A stretch of DNA of 64,000 nt from Acidimicrobiales bacterium (lineage in GTDB: Bacteria > Actinomycetota > Acidimicrobiia > Acidimicrobiales > Poriferisodalaceae), in contig JAWKIQ010000002.1 of NCBI GenBank assembly GCA_041394185.1, positions 124,001 to 188,000 of the forward strand. The letters are read 5' to 3'. Position 1 is the stretch's first letter. Each line of letters starts with the position of its first letter. Below, in pieces: positions 9,483-18,954 of the stretch. The translations under genes and the position numbers were made by a program. The notes beneath the pieces are model-generated. The model was not told the DNA's origin, did not search any database, and was given only the letters and a program-made list of their open reading frames with translations.

Positions 9483-10034
9483 TCACGTGCGCAACGCCGC
9501 GTGGGGCTTCCACATCTCTTCGATCTGCTTGCGGCGGGGGTTGTACATGTCGCGTTCGCTCAGGACCGGGTCGGCCAAGCCCCAGTTGGCGTCGATGTCG
9601 GGATCGTCCCAGGCCACTCCCAGCTCATCGGCCGGGTTGTAGTAGTTGTCGACCAGGTACGTGATCGTGACGTCTGTCAGAGCCGCGAAACCGTGGGCCA
9701 CACCAGGTGGGATGTAGACCCCCAGGTGCTCGTCGCCGCCAAGGTCCAGCTCCAGCGTTTCGCCATCGGTCACCGATCCGTCCCTCAGGTCGTGCAAGAC
9801 CAGGCGAGCGCGGCCGTATGGCACATACCAATAGTCGGCCTGATGGAGGTGATAGTGCAGACCCACGATCGAACCAGAGTTGCGGTCGGCGCGATTGGTC
9901 TGAACCATCTCCCGAGCCCCAGGAATCCAGCTTCGCCTGTAGGTCTCGATGAGCATCCCCCGCTCGTCGCGGTGAATCCTCGGGCGCACGATGTAGACGC
10001 CCCTGATGTGTTCTGATTCGCGGACCTCGGCCAT
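9483..10034 (-). CDS. rmlC: dTDP-4-dehydrorhamnose 3,5-epimerase family protein
   Basis: This 183-residue cupin matches RmlC: RPRIHRDERGMLIETYR, GLHYHLHQADYW, YIPPGVAHGFAAL and NPADELGVAWDDPDI. The catalytic His is His60 in GLHYH. The usual RGLHYQ reads VGLHYH here, so the substrate-binding Arg before GLH is missing and specificity could be for a 3- or 5-epimerase variant rather than strict RmlC. It epimerises dTDP-4-keto-6-deoxyglucose made by the adjacent RmlB. It is likely the first gene of a short operon with rmlB. Confidence 0.85.
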   Translation of the reverse strand: MAEVRESEHIRGVYIVRPRIHRDERGMLIETYRRSWIPGAREMVQTNRADRNSGSIVGLHYHLHQADYWYVPYGRARLVLHDLRDGSVTDGETLELDLGGDEHLGVYIPPGVAHGFAALTDVTITYLVDNYYNPADELGVAWDDPDIDANWGLADPVLSERDMYNPRRKQIEEMWKPHAALRT

Positions 10035-10112
10035 GCCCGACCCGTCGACCGCAGGCCCGACCGGCTAAAGCAAGGCTCCCCGGCGATAACGCCAGGCTGC
10101 GCGATGACCCGA

Positions 10113-10910
10113 TCAGGCTTGGGCGGCCGCGTCGATGTCGCCGACCTCGAAGGTCCTTCGCCCGTGTTCGGTCTCCAGAACCAGATGGCCCATGGTGTCT
10201 ATGTCGACTGCGCGGCCGCTGAATGTCCCCGCCGGTGTCGTCACGCTGATCTGGCTGCCGATGGTGGCCGAGATCTCGACACACTGCTCGCGCAGCCAAC
10301 TTGGTCCACGACCTCGGTCGTCGAGGGCCGTCAGCACCAGCTCGAGGCTGCCCAGAACCAGCTTGGCCAGTTCGGATGCACTCACCCGGCGTTCGATGAG
10401 GTCGTCCAGAACCGTCACCGGCCGCCCTATGGCCTCGGCCAGGCCAGGTTGGGGCCTCAGGTTCAGACCCACACCGATCACGGCCCGCTTGCCATAGGGC
10501 GAGTCGACGAGTTCGCCCAGAACGCCTGCGAGCTTTGCCGTGTGGCCATCTACCTCGTGAGGGCCGACCAGGTCGTTGGGCCACTGCATTCGAGCATCCG
10601 CGCCCAAGGTGCGACAGGCGGCGGCCGTGGCGAAGCCGACGGCTGTCGAAAGGAGATGAACCTGCTCCATCGGGCGAGAGTCGAACAGGATCGACATCAA
10701 CATGCCCGATCCGGGAGGCGACTCCCAGACGCGGCCCTGACGGCCGTGGCCGGCGCTCTGGTGATCTGCGCGCAGCACGTACCACGGGTCGACGGTGCGG
10801 TGAGCCGCTTCGGCCAGGATCGTGTTGGTCGAGGTCACCGAATCGAGTTCGGCCAAGCGGAAACGAGTGCCCTCGACCGCAGTAGCCTCGGGGAGTTCGA
10901 TCTGTGTCAT
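10113..10910 (-). CDS. birA: Biotin-[acetyl-CoA-carboxylase] ligase
   Basis: The 265-residue protein attaches biotin to carrier domains. The start at 10910 has a clear GGAGGTG ribosome site about ten bases upstream; the frame extends 19 codons further without support. Motifs are DSVTSTNT, then HQSAGHGRQGRVW (the biotinyl-AMP loop), GSGMLMSILF, RMQWPNDLV and KLAGVLGE. A small SH3-like C-terminal domain (VTTPAGTFSGRAVDIDTMG) follows. There is no N-terminal helix-turn-helix, so it is a class I ligase without repressor function. It is divergent from a biotin carboxylase/BCCP gene 132 bases away, its obvious substrate. Confidence 0.92.
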   Translation of the reverse strand: MTQIELPEATAVEGTRFRLAELDSVTSTNTILAEAAHRTVDPWYVLRADHQSAGHGRQGRVWESPPGSGMLMSILFDSRPMEQVHLLSTAVGFATAAACRTLGADARMQWPNDLVGPHEVDGHTAKLAGVLGELVDSPYGKRAVIGVGLNLRPQPGLAEAIGRPVTVLDDLIERRVSASELAKLVLGSLELVLTALDDRGRGPSWLREQCVEISATIGSQISVTTPAGTFSGRAVDIDTMGHLVLETEHGRRTFEVGDIDAAAQA

Positions 10911-11042
10911 CGAAGTACACCTCCGATGCCGATCGTACCCCGACCGACGGAGCCCCCCGGGCTGCACCAGACCGCGACCGCTCGGTTCTGTCGGGGCGGC
11001 TCAACGTGCAAATATGGTCGGTCAACGAGTCTGCGAGGTCCC

Positions 11043-12788
11043 ATGTTCAAGAAAGTCCTCATCGCCAACCGCGGCGAGATCGCGGTGCGAGTCATCCGTG
11101 CATGCCGCGAAATGGGAATCGCCACCGTGGCGGTCTACAGCGACCTCGACCGCGAATCTCTGCACGTCCGGATGGCCGATGAGGCATATGCCCTCGGTGG
11201 CCAGACCGCGGCCGAGTCCTACATCAACACCGAGGTGATCCTCGACGTCATCAGGCGTTCAGGTGCCGACGCCGTACATCCTGGTTATGGGTTCTTCAGC
11301 GAGAACGCCGACTTCGCTCGCTCGGTCACCGACATGGGAGTCGCGTTCATAGGCCCGCCGCCCGAGGCCATCGAGGTCATGGGCGACAAGATCTCGGCTC
11401 GACTCGCCGCCGAGAAGGTCGACGTACACGGCGTCCCCGGCACAACAGATCTCATCACCGACCCGGCCCAGGTCAAGGCGTTCGGTGACGAGTACGGCTG
11501 GCCGGTCGCCATCAAGGCCGCCTACGGCGGTGGCGGCCGAGGCATGAAGGTCGTCAACGGGCCAGACGAGGTCGCCGACGCCATCGAGTCGGCCCAGCGT
11601 GAGGCCCTGGCGTACTTCGGCCGTGACGAGATCTACATGGAGCGCTACCTCACCAAGCCTCGCCACGTCGAGGTGCAGGTACTGGCCGACAGCCACGGCA
11701 ACTGCGTGTACCTGGGCACCCGGGATTGCTCGGCCCAGCGCCGACACCAAAAACTCATCGAAGAAGCGCCGGCTCCTGGCATTCCAGACGAGATCCTGAC
11801 GGCTATGGGCGAGGCTGCAGTGGCCGTAGCCAAGGGTTGCGACTACGTCAACGCGGGCACCGTCGAGTTCCTGTACGAAGACGGCTCGTTCTATTACCTC
11901 GAGATGAACACCCGCCTGCAGGTCGAGCACCCGGCGACAGAACTCGTCACGGCGGTTGACCTGGTCGAGATGCAGCTTCGCGTGGCCGCAGGCGAGCCGC
12001 TGCCGTTCGATCAGGACGGCGTAACCATCTCTGGCCACTCGATCGAGGTGCGTATCAACGCCGAAGACCCAGCCGGCGGAGCCTTCAGGCCTTCGCCCGG
12101 ACCCATCAACAAGCTCCGCGTGCCCGATGGCTACGGCACCAGGTTCGACGGTGGCTACGAGGCCGGCGACGAGATCTCGCAGTACTACGACAACCTCGTG
12201 GGCAAGCTGGTCGTCTGGGGCCGCAATCGCGACGTGGCCATCGCTCGAGCCATCAGGGCACTCGAAGAACTCGAGATAGAGGGCGTGGCCACCACGATCC
12301 CCGCCGACCTCGCCATCTTGCGCCACCCCGACTTCCAGGCCATCGAGCACAGCACCAAGTGGGTCGAAGAGACGCTCGACCTGAGCGACGTGGTGGCTGT
12401 GATGCCCCCGCAGGCCGACGAAGAGGAAGAGCTGATCCGCAAGGAGACCACGGTCGAGGTCAACGGTCGCCGGTTCCGAGTAGCGGCCTGGGTACCCGAA
12501 TCGGGTCTGGCCGCAGCGCCCGCCAAGCGCAAGAAGCGCGAAGCACGAGGCGGTGGCGCCGGCGGTGGCGCCGGAACGGGCAAGGTTGCCGTTCCGATGC
12601 AGGGCACCATCGTCAAGGTGTTGGTCGAAGTCGGCGCGGAGGTCACCGCAGGTCAGCCCGTAGTGGTCCTCGAGGCGATGAAGATGGAAAACAACATCGC
12701 AGCCGACAAGGACGGAACCATCTCCGAGATCAAGGTCTCGGTGGGCGACACCGTCGGCGCCGGCGACGTTGTCGTAGTGATCGAGTAG
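11043..12788 (+). CDS. Acyl-CoA carboxylase alpha subunit (biotin carboxylase + BCCP)
   Basis: The 581-residue protein carries biotin carboxylase and biotin carrier in one chain, as in actinobacterial AccA/PccA subunits. The start at 11043 (MFKKVLIANRGEIAVRVIRACREMG compressed to its first motif MFKKVLIANRGEIAV) is the family N-terminus; the longer open frame upstream runs through the divergent birA. Domains: biotin carboxylase 1-445, with ATP-grasp loop GGGGRGMK, EMNTRLQVEHP and EVRINAED; a linker rich in Glu, Lys and Gly to about 505; BCCP 510-581 with biotinyl Lys547 in EAMKMEN. It fixes CO2 onto biotin for a separate carboxyltransferase beta subunit, not in this window. Confidence 0.93.
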   Translation: MFKKVLIANRGEIAVRVIRACREMGIATVAVYSDLDRESLHVRMADEAYALGGQTAAESYINTEVILDVIRRSGADAVHPGYGFFSENADFARSVTDMGVAFIGPPPEAIEVMGDKISARLAAEKVDVHGVPGTTDLITDPAQVKAFGDEYGWPVAIKAAYGGGGRGMKVVNGPDEVADAIESAQREALAYFGRDEIYMERYLTKPRHVEVQVLADSHGNCVYLGTRDCSAQRRHQKLIEEAPAPGIPDEILTAMGEAAVAVAKGCDYVNAGTVEFLYEDGSFYYLEMNTRLQVEHPATELVTAVDLVEMQLRVAAGEPLPFDQDGVTISGHSIEVRINAEDPAGGAFRPSPGPINKLRVPDGYGTRFDGGYEAGDEISQYYDNLVGKLVVWGRNRDVAIARAIRALEELEIEGVATTIPADLAILRHPDFQAIEHSTKWVEETLDLSDVVAVMPPQADEEEELIRKETTVEVNGRRFRVAAWVPESGLAAAPAKRKKREARGGGAGGGAGTGKVAVPMQGTIVKVLVEVGAEVTAGQPVVVLEAMKMENNIAADKDGTISEIKVSVGDTVGAGDVVVVIE

Positions 12789-12791
12789 CCG

Positions 12792-13508
12792 CTACGGGTG
12801 GGCCACGAAGTTCCAACGCCGTCCGGAGTAGAACTCGTCCTCGAACTCGGCCTTCGAATAGTGCGGCTTGCCATCTAGATAGCGGTCCAGGCCCGAGACC
12901 TTCAGTCCTTTTCCGTCGAAGATCTCGAACACTGTCGCGGGTTCGGTTCCGTAGTGATCAGCGGCGCCGAGGCCGTGCTCGAACACCACCACGGGGCGCT
13001 GGTCGAGCACGCGCGAAGCACCGCGAAGCACTCCGAGTTCGCCTCCCTCCACATCGATCTTGACGAAGCTGACGTGGGCGTCTTCGGGAACGATCGAATC
13101 CAGCGTTGTCGTTCGCACGCGGATGCGTTGCAGCTCCTCGTTGGGACGGTCATAGCGCCGCTCGCGCAACCCGCTGTACGACGGGTTCGAGACCACGTGG
13201 ACGAACTCGACGTCGGGGCCGGCCTCGGCTGCCAGCGCCGCCTCGTGCACCACCACGCTGGGGAATCGTTCGCGCACCAGCGCAGCCAGCTCAGGGATGG
13301 GCTCGATTGCGATGTGCTGGGACTCGGGCGCCGCTTCGACCAGCGCCGCAGTGACATCGCCCACATTTGCGCCCACATCGACTGCCACGGTGCCCCCGGC
13401 CACGACCCGCCTGATGATCTCGCGAGTCCATTCGTCGTCGCGATGATTCTGCGGAATGTCCAAGTGATCGCTCTGGTCGGCCTGAGAGTTGTCTGCGGAT
13501 TCGCCCAT
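12792..13508 (-). CDS. FkbM family methyltransferase
   Basis: The 238-residue protein is a second FkbM-type SAM methyltransferase. The start at 13508 (MGESADNSQ) is preferred over 13547 because the extra 13 residues look untranslated. Motifs are VAVDVGANVGDVT (SAM loop), HIAIEPIPE, and VSFVKIDVEGGELGVLRGA. It has no extra domain, unlike the FkbM gene at 247. It stands alone on the minus strand between the biotin carboxylase gene and rmlA, converging on the former with only 3 bases between stops. Glycan O-methylation is likely from context. Confidence 0.82.
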   Translation of the reverse strand: MGESADNSQADQSDHLDIPQNHRDDEWTREIIRRVVAGGTVAVDVGANVGDVTAALVEAAPESQHIAIEPIPELAALVRERFPSVVVHEAALAAEAGPDVEFVHVVSNPSYSGLRERRYDRPNEELQRIRVRTTTLDSIVPEDAHVSFVKIDVEGGELGVLRGASRVLDQRPVVVFEHGLGAADHYGTEPATVFEIFDGKGLKVSGLDRYLDGKPHYSKAEFEDEFYSGRRWNFVAHP

Positions 13509-13594
13509 CCCTGAACCGTAGCGGAGGCTGCACGCGGGCCGGTTCAATCACCGGTTCGCTTAGGGGCCACCTCGGCGGGTCGACCAAGCACCTT

Positions 13595-14503
13595 GTGAAG
13601 GGCATCCTCCTGGCGGGCGGGGCGGGAACGCGCCTGTACCCCAGCAGCGCTGTGGTCGGCAAGCAACTGCACACCGTCTACGACAAACCGATGGTCTTCT
13701 ATCCCCTGTCGACGTTGATGATGGCGGGTATTCGCGAGATCCTCGTCGTATCGTCGCCCGCCGACCTTCCGCGCATTCGCGACTTGTTGGGCGACGGCTC
13801 GAGCTGGGGAATCGACCTTTCGTATGCGGTTCAGCCCAACCCTGGCGGAATCGCCCAGGTGTTCTTGATCGCCGAGCGGTTCCTCGACGGATCGGCGTGC
13901 ACGCTGATCCTGGGCGACAACATCTTCCACGGCCGCATGGACCTGGGCCACGTGGTTGGCGAGTTCGGCCGCGGAGCCAACGTGTTCGGGTATCCGGTCG
14001 ATGATCCCTCGAGCTACGGCGTCGTCGAGTTGTCGCCGTCGGGCGAGGCGGTTTGCCTGGTCGAAAAGCCCAAGACATCCCGATCGAACCTGGCCGTGAC
14101 CGGCCTGTACCTGTACGACGGCGATGTCGTCGACCACGCCCGCCAGTTGGTGCCCAGCCCCAGAGGCGAGCTCGAGATAACCGACCTGAACAGGCGCTAC
14201 CTCCAGCTGGGCCAGTTGTCCGTCACCGAACTGGGACGCGACATCGCATGGTTCGATTCGGGAACCCACGAAAGCCTGCTCGAAACAGCCAACTTCGTCG
14301 CCACCGTCGAGAAGCGCCAGGGTCTCAAGATCGCGTGCCTGGAAGAGGTCGCGTACAACATGGGATTCATCGACACGTCCGGTCTCGAACGCGCAATCGA
14401 AGCGATGCCCCGAAGCCCATACCGAGACTACGTGGAACGCGTGGCCCGGGCCGTCCAGAGGTGCACCAGCGGCGTTCGCTCGGGCTGCACGGTCAGCCCG
14501 TGA
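13595..14503 (+). CDS. rmlA: Glucose-1-phosphate thymidylyltransferase
   Basis: The 302-residue enzyme makes dTDP-glucose from dTTP and glucose 1-phosphate. The start is GTG at 13595; no strong ribosome site is seen. The nucleotide-binding signature is LLAGGAGTRLYP at the N-terminus, followed by KQLHTVYDKPMVFYPLSTLM, ILGDNIFHG and VEKPKTSRSN, all typical of RmlA. The usual SKQLLP reads GKQLHT. It supplies RmlB/RmlC encoded 4-5 kb away on the other strand, so the pathway genes are close but not in one operon. Confidence 0.92.
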   Translation: MKGILLAGGAGTRLYPSSAVVGKQLHTVYDKPMVFYPLSTLMMAGIREILVVSSPADLPRIRDLLGDGSSWGIDLSYAVQPNPGGIAQVFLIAERFLDGSACTLILGDNIFHGRMDLGHVVGEFGRGANVFGYPVDDPSSYGVVELSPSGEAVCLVEKPKTSRSNLAVTGLYLYDGDVVDHARQLVPSPRGELEITDLNRRYLQLGQLSVTELGRDIAWFDSGTHESLLETANFVATVEKRQGLKIACLEEVAYNMGFIDTSGLERAIEAMPRSPYRDYVERVARAVQRCTSGVRSGCTVSP

Positions 14504-14515
14504 GGGCTTGCCGAC

Positions 14516-15883
14516 CTACTCGGCGGCCTCGCTGAGCGACTCGGACAGCGACGGATACACCAGAAGGCTGTCGCGGATGTCGTGCACCTTCAGCCCGGCC
14601 TTCACAGCGACCGCTATGACCGAGATCAACTCGGCCGCGTGGCTGCCGACGATCGAGCCGCCCAGGACCACGCCGGTGTGCGGGTCCGAGACGATCTTGA
14701 CGAAGCCTGCAGGGTTGTCGTTGATCAGCGCTTTGGCGTTGGACGAGAACGGCACCTTGGTGACCCTGATCTTGCGACCCGACGCAAACGCGTCGGCCTC
14801 GGCCAGTCCTACGTCGGCAATCTCGGGCTCGGTGAAGATGGCCGAGGCGGCCTTGTCGTAGTCGATGTGAGTGTGCATACGACCCTCGTGCATGCCCATC
14901 AGGTGTTCTGCGATCTTGCGCCCCTGCATGGTCGCCACAGACGACAAGGGCAGTCTGCCGCTGAGGTCGCCGGCCGCGTAGATGTGGGGAACCGACGAGC
15001 GCAGATGATGATCGACCACCACATAACCCCAGTCGTCGACCTCCACACCGGCCTTCTCCAGGCCCAACCCATCGGAGTTCGGGATCGAGCCGATGGCCAA
15101 CAGTGCGTGCGAACCGCGAGCGATTCGACCGTCGTCGCAGTGCACAACGACCTCGTCGCCCTCGCGCTCGATGGCAGTGGCCCTGGCACCCTTGAACAAC
15201 CGGATGCCCCGGTCGAGGAAGTCGGCCTCGAGCACTGCGGCGGCCTCGGGGTCCTTCTGGGGTAGAACCTGCTGGCGGCTGACGATGAGCGTGACCTTCG
15301 AGCCCAGGCTCTCGAACATGTGGACGAACTCGACACCGGTCACGCCCGAGCCGACGACTATGAGGTGCTCGGGGAACTCGGGCGGTGGGTACGCGTCACG
15401 CGTAGACAGGACACGCTCGCCATCCATCGGCGCCCAGTCGGGGATACGCGGCCTGGAGCCGGTCGCCAAGACGATGCCGTCGGCCTCGACCTGCTCGACG
15501 GTTCCGTCTGCGTGTTCGATCTCGGCCGAATAGGGGCCCGTCAGCCGGCCGCGGCCTGCGATCATCCGAACGCCCTGGCTGGTCAGCAGCTCCTCGATCG
15601 AAGAGCGCAAGCGCTGCTTGATCGTGTTTACCCTGTGAACCAACAGGTCGCGCTCGACCTTGGGCTCTATGTCGGCCAGCCCCAACCCGGCTACCCGCCT
15701 GGCGAACGACACCGCCCCGCCCGTGGCGATCATCGACTTGGATGGCACGCAGTCGAGCAGGTGGGCTGCCCCGCCGAGCACATTGTCCTCGACGAGTGTC
15801 ACCGATGCGCCGTGCCGGGCAGCGTGACTGGCAGCTTCGTGGCCCGCAGGCCCGCCACCGATGATGAGGACGCGTTTCGTCAT
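14516..15883 (-). CDS. Flavoprotein NAD(P)H:quinone reductase, LpdA-like
   Basis: The 455-residue protein has the pyridine nucleotide-disulfide reductase fold: FAD site VLIIGGGPAGHEAA, NAD(P) site LIVVGSGVTGVEFVH, second FAD motif HIYAAGDLSG and a dimerisation domain. The redox-active CxxxxC is missing: the place of GGTCLxxGCIPSK reads GGAAHLLDCVPSK, with only the second Cys. The C-terminal catalytic His also differs (YPSLSE for HPTxSE). Mycobacterium LpdA (Rv3303c) has the same loss and reduces quinones, so quinone reductase or diaphorase activity is more likely than dihydrolipoamide oxidation. The true E3 of the window is at 43507-44913. Confidence 0.82.
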   Translation of the reverse strand: MTKRVLIIGGGPAGHEAASHAARHGASVTLVEDNVLGGAAHLLDCVPSKSMIATGGAVSFARRVAGLGLADIEPKVERDLLVHRVNTIKQRLRSSIEELLTSQGVRMIAGRGRLTGPYSAEIEHADGTVEQVEADGIVLATGSRPRIPDWAPMDGERVLSTRDAYPPPEFPEHLIVVGSGVTGVEFVHMFESLGSKVTLIVSRQQVLPQKDPEAAAVLEADFLDRGIRLFKGARATAIEREGDEVVVHCDDGRIARGSHALLAIGSIPNSDGLGLEKAGVEVDDWGYVVVDHHLRSSVPHIYAAGDLSGRLPLSSVATMQGRKIAEHLMGMHEGRMHTHIDYDKAASAIFTEPEIADVGLAEADAFASGRKIRVTKVPFSSNAKALINDNPAGFVKIVSDPHTGVVLGGSIVGSHAAELISVIAVAVKAGLKVHDIRDSLLVYPSLSESLSEAAE

Positions 15884-15943
15884 GAGAGTCGAGCGTACCC
15901 GCCTAGCACCCTGCAGCCAGCCCCTTACCGTACCCTTGGCCAG

Positions 15944-18256
15944 ATGTCATCAGCCAAGCCGAGCGCGCAGGAGCACGCCTGGCGCTCAGTTCGAACAGTC
16001 GTCGCCGAAGCCGCCGCAGTTGCCATCCTGACATCGATCGTGGCCGCTGTGGTCCTGGGCTTTTTCAGCAACGGGATCGGTCGCCCGCTTCACTACTCGG
16101 GCGATGAACTGGCAGGCCTAGGTCATGTTGTCGGCGTCGACGAAAGCGGCTGGTGGTTCGAGAACGAAAGGCTCGGAGCGCCCTATGAGCTCGAGGCCTA
16201 CGACTTCCCGCAAGGGGGCGACGGCCTTCAGGTGTTGTTCGTCCGGATAATCGGCCTGGCGGGCGACAACCCGGCCGCGATCATGAACCTGTACTTCCTG
16301 GCGACGTTCGCGCTGGTGGCCTTCGTCAGCCACCTGGTCATGAGGTATCTCGGTCTGGGTCCGTTGGTGGCCGGCGCTGCATCACTGTTGTACGCCCTGA
16401 TCCCGTTCCACTTCTGGCACGGAACGCCTCACATCTACAGGTCAGGCTATTTTGCTGTTCCGCTCGGCGGTCTTGTCTTGCTGTGGGTGGGCGGTTTCAG
16501 GGGTGGGTACTTCAAGCGACGCGACTCACGCCCAGGGGGCTCGCATCGTCAGATCATCAGGCGAGATCGAGTGGCGGTGACAGCACTTGCCATCGCTCTG
16601 ATCGCGACCACCGACACGGTCGCAGCAGCCTTTGCTCCCTCGTTGGCCGCGACCATCGGAATCCTGGCCCTGCTGCGCACCCGCGACTGGCGACCATTGG
16701 CCGTCGCTCTTGCGTTCGGCGTTGCCGTGGTCGGCTCGGTCACGCTGGCCAACATCGGATCCCTGCTCTATCAAGCCGACCGCGGGCCCAACGAACAGAC
16801 GGTCAAGCGAGATATCGGCGAGCAAGAGGTCTACGCGCTGAAGCTTTCACGTGTCGTGCTGCCGTCTGAGGAGCACCGCATCGAGGCACTTGCCGAGTAC
16901 GGAAGGAAGCCTCTCGAATCGCGGATTCAGAGCGAGGGTGGGCAAGCCCTTGGGCTGATAGGCGTGGTCGGTCTGGTCGCGAGCCTCTTGGCTCTCATCC
17001 CGTTCACCAGATCGGGCATAGGCAACAGCAGCGAAGACGAGGCCGACGCGCCCGAACTCGATCGGTTGCTGGCACTGTCGGGGACGATCAACCTGATTGC
17101 GATTCTCCTGGCGGTGCCCGGTGGTCTGGCCTTCTTGCTGACGATCTCGGGCTTCGAGGAGATCCGTACATGGAATCGGATCATCGTCTACGTCGCGTTC
17201 TTCTCGTTCGTCTCGGTCGGGGTCGTCTTGACGAAGATGGCCACGATCGTCGGCCGGCGATCACAGGCCAGGGCAGTTCCGGCCGCGCTCTTGGCTGCGG
17301 TCGTCGCCTTCGCCATCTTCGATCAGACGCCTGCGGCATCGGGCCGCGCCGAAGACATCAAGTCGCAATGGGAGACCGACTCGCAGTTCTTCGGCCAGAT
17401 AGAGGCAAGCCTCGCCACCGACCCTGATCCGATGCTCTACACGCTGCCTCTGGTGCCATACCCCGAACCCGACCGGGCCACCTACCCGATCGACTACCAG
17501 CACATGAGGGCGATACTGCAGACCGAGCGCCTCGAGGTGAGCTACGGCGCCATGAGAGGACGCCCCGAGAGCCTCTGGCAGCTTCAGCTCGAACGGCTGC
17601 CCGTCGATGTGGCGGTCGACGTCCTGGCCGCCATCGGTTTCGACGGTATCTATGCCGACACCTGGGCGCTGCCCGACGCAGGCGTGCGCCTCGACTCGAT
17701 CATGCCGGTCGAGCGCGGGCTGGAGCTGGGGCGCAACCGCAACTATCCCATAGGCGACAGGCTCGGTACCCTGACCGACCAGATCGGCCCAGATCGGGTT
17801 GCCGCGCTGGCGTCGGAGAACCTTCGCTCGGTCGACATCGAGCTGGGCACTGGTTTCCACACACCCGGCCGCTTCGGCCGCGCCGGCAGTTTCGCCGAGG
17901 ATGCAGCGGTTATCCACCTCGAACCGCTCTACGACGAGGCGGCCCAGGTGACGCTGGTGCTCGATCTGTTGACCGCACCTGGCGCCGGCCGGCGAGTCGA
18001 CGTCGAGGTGGGTGGAGAGGTCGTCGCAACCTCGCTTTCGGCCGACGATCGCTCTGTGCACCTCGAGGTTCCGCTGATGGTGGGCCCCGAGGGCCTCGAT
18101 GTCAGGCTTCTCACCGACAGCCCAGAGTTCCAGGCGCCTGGCGATGCCAGACGAATCCAGTTGGCGCTGAACGGCGCTTTGGCGCTGGGGCCAACAACTC
18201 ACGAACTCTATGGTCTGGTCAACCCTGACCGCCTGGCTCTGACGCTTGGCGGTTAG
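15944..18256 (+). CDS. Polytopic membrane protein, GT-C glycosyltransferase-like
   Basis: The 770-residue protein starts at 15944; the open frame upstream is a shadow of the reductase gene. Residues 1-480 hold about nine to ten membrane helices, the first at about 20-42. The first extracytoplasmic loop has HYSGDELAGLG, an acidic pair where GT-C enzymes place their catalytic Asp or Glu. Residues 500-770 are soluble and extracytoplasmic, with YTLPLVPYPEPD and GFDGIYADTW, then a beta-rich end. The overall plan suits a polyprenyl-phosphate-sugar-dependent transferase acting outside the membrane, but I do not recognise a specific family. It lies between polysaccharide genes. Confidence 0.7.
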   Translation: MSSAKPSAQEHAWRSVRTVVAEAAAVAILTSIVAAVVLGFFSNGIGRPLHYSGDELAGLGHVVGVDESGWWFENERLGAPYELEAYDFPQGGDGLQVLFVRIIGLAGDNPAAIMNLYFLATFALVAFVSHLVMRYLGLGPLVAGAASLLYALIPFHFWHGTPHIYRSGYFAVPLGGLVLLWVGGFRGGYFKRRDSRPGGSHRQIIRRDRVAVTALAIALIATTDTVAAAFAPSLAATIGILALLRTRDWRPLAVALAFGVAVVGSVTLANIGSLLYQADRGPNEQTVKRDIGEQEVYALKLSRVVLPSEEHRIEALAEYGRKPLESRIQSEGGQALGLIGVVGLVASLLALIPFTRSGIGNSSEDEADAPELDRLLALSGTINLIAILLAVPGGLAFLLTISGFEEIRTWNRIIVYVAFFSFVSVGVVLTKMATIVGRRSQARAVPAALLAAVVAFAIFDQTPAASGRAEDIKSQWETDSQFFGQIEASLATDPDPMLYTLPLVPYPEPDRATYPIDYQHMRAILQTERLEVSYGAMRGRPESLWQLQLERLPVDVAVDVLAAIGFDGIYADTWALPDAGVRLDSIMPVERGLELGRNRNYPIGDRLGTLTDQIGPDRVAALASENLRSVDIELGTGFHTPGRFGRAGSFAEDAAVIHLEPLYDEAAQVTLVLDLLTAPGAGRRVDVEVGGEVVATSLSADDRSVHLEVPLMVGPEGLDVRLLTDSPEFQAPGDARRIQLALNGALALGPTTHELYGLVNPDRLALTLGG

Positions 18257-18276
18257 CCGGCGTCGTCCGGTGTAGA

Positions 18277-18954
18277 TCAGGCTCTGCGGCCGGCGGTCGC
18301 CAATACGAATCCATGACGGGCGTCCTTGGCGCCGGCGTCGGTGCGCGCCATCGCCGACACCACCGCCCGCCCTCCTCGGGGCCACACCTGCCAAAGGGCG
18401 CGCATGGGCAGGTATCCGACCCGGTAAGCCCGCATCGAGATCGATCGAACCTCGACATCGTCGGCGCCCGCATTGCACAACAGCTCGGCCAGATGCGAAG
18501 GGTCGTAACCTCGCACCCGATGGTGGCCCCAAATCTGGTCGATCTTTTTCTGCGCTCGCCCTGGCAGGACCCTGATGTCGATGCTGGGTGTGGTCAAGAC
18601 CAGCTGGCCCCCGGGGGCCAAGAGGCGGACCAGCTCGGTCACGAATCGCTGCTCGTCGTCGATGTGTTCGATCACGTCCAATGCCAGAACGGTGTCGGCG
18701 CAACCGTCGCGCAACGGGATGTCCGTGCCGCTTCCGGCCACGTATGACACGGCGGGGCTGCGCGGCACGACCTCAACGTCGACCAGAACCCCACCGGCAA
18801 CGCCGAGCTCGGCCAAAGCCCGCCCGTCGCGGCCACCGACGTCGACCACCAGACCCCGAGTGTTGATGGTGTCGGTCGCCTTGAAGAACTCGGTGCGATA
18901 GTGAGTGCCCGGGCGCAGTGGCTCGTCCAGCACCTTTGCCACTCCAGTGTTCAA
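18277..18954 (-). CDS. Class I SAM-dependent methyltransferase
   Basis: The 225-residue protein has VVDVGGRDGRAL as SAM-binding loop, LALDVIEHIDDEQ and LLAPGGQLVLTTPS, all standard for Methyltransf_11-type enzymes. It is the last gene of a five-gene minus-strand run (22701 to 18277) whose members overlap by four to eight bases: GT2, methyltransferase, flippase-like protein, GT4, this gene. Its start overlaps the stop of the GT4 gene (ATGA). The substrate is unknown; a lipid-linked saccharide precursor is a reasonable guess. Confidence 0.8.
   Translation of the reverse strand: MNTGVAKVLDEPLRPGTHYRTEFFKATDTINTRGLVVDVGGRDGRALAELGVAGGVLVDVEVVPRSPAVSYVAGSGTDIPLRDGCADTVLALDVIEHIDDEQRFVTELVRLLAPGGQLVLTTPSIDIRVLPGRAQKKIDQIWGHHRVRGYDPSHLAELLCNAGADDVEVRSISMRAYRVGYLPMRALWQVWPRGGRAVVSAMARTDAGAKDARHGFVLATAGRRA

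Noticed and set aside
17261..18703. 480-residue minus-strand open frame
   Set aside because: It is antisense to the GT-C-like gene and runs out of frame through the methyltransferase gene; composition is shadow-like.
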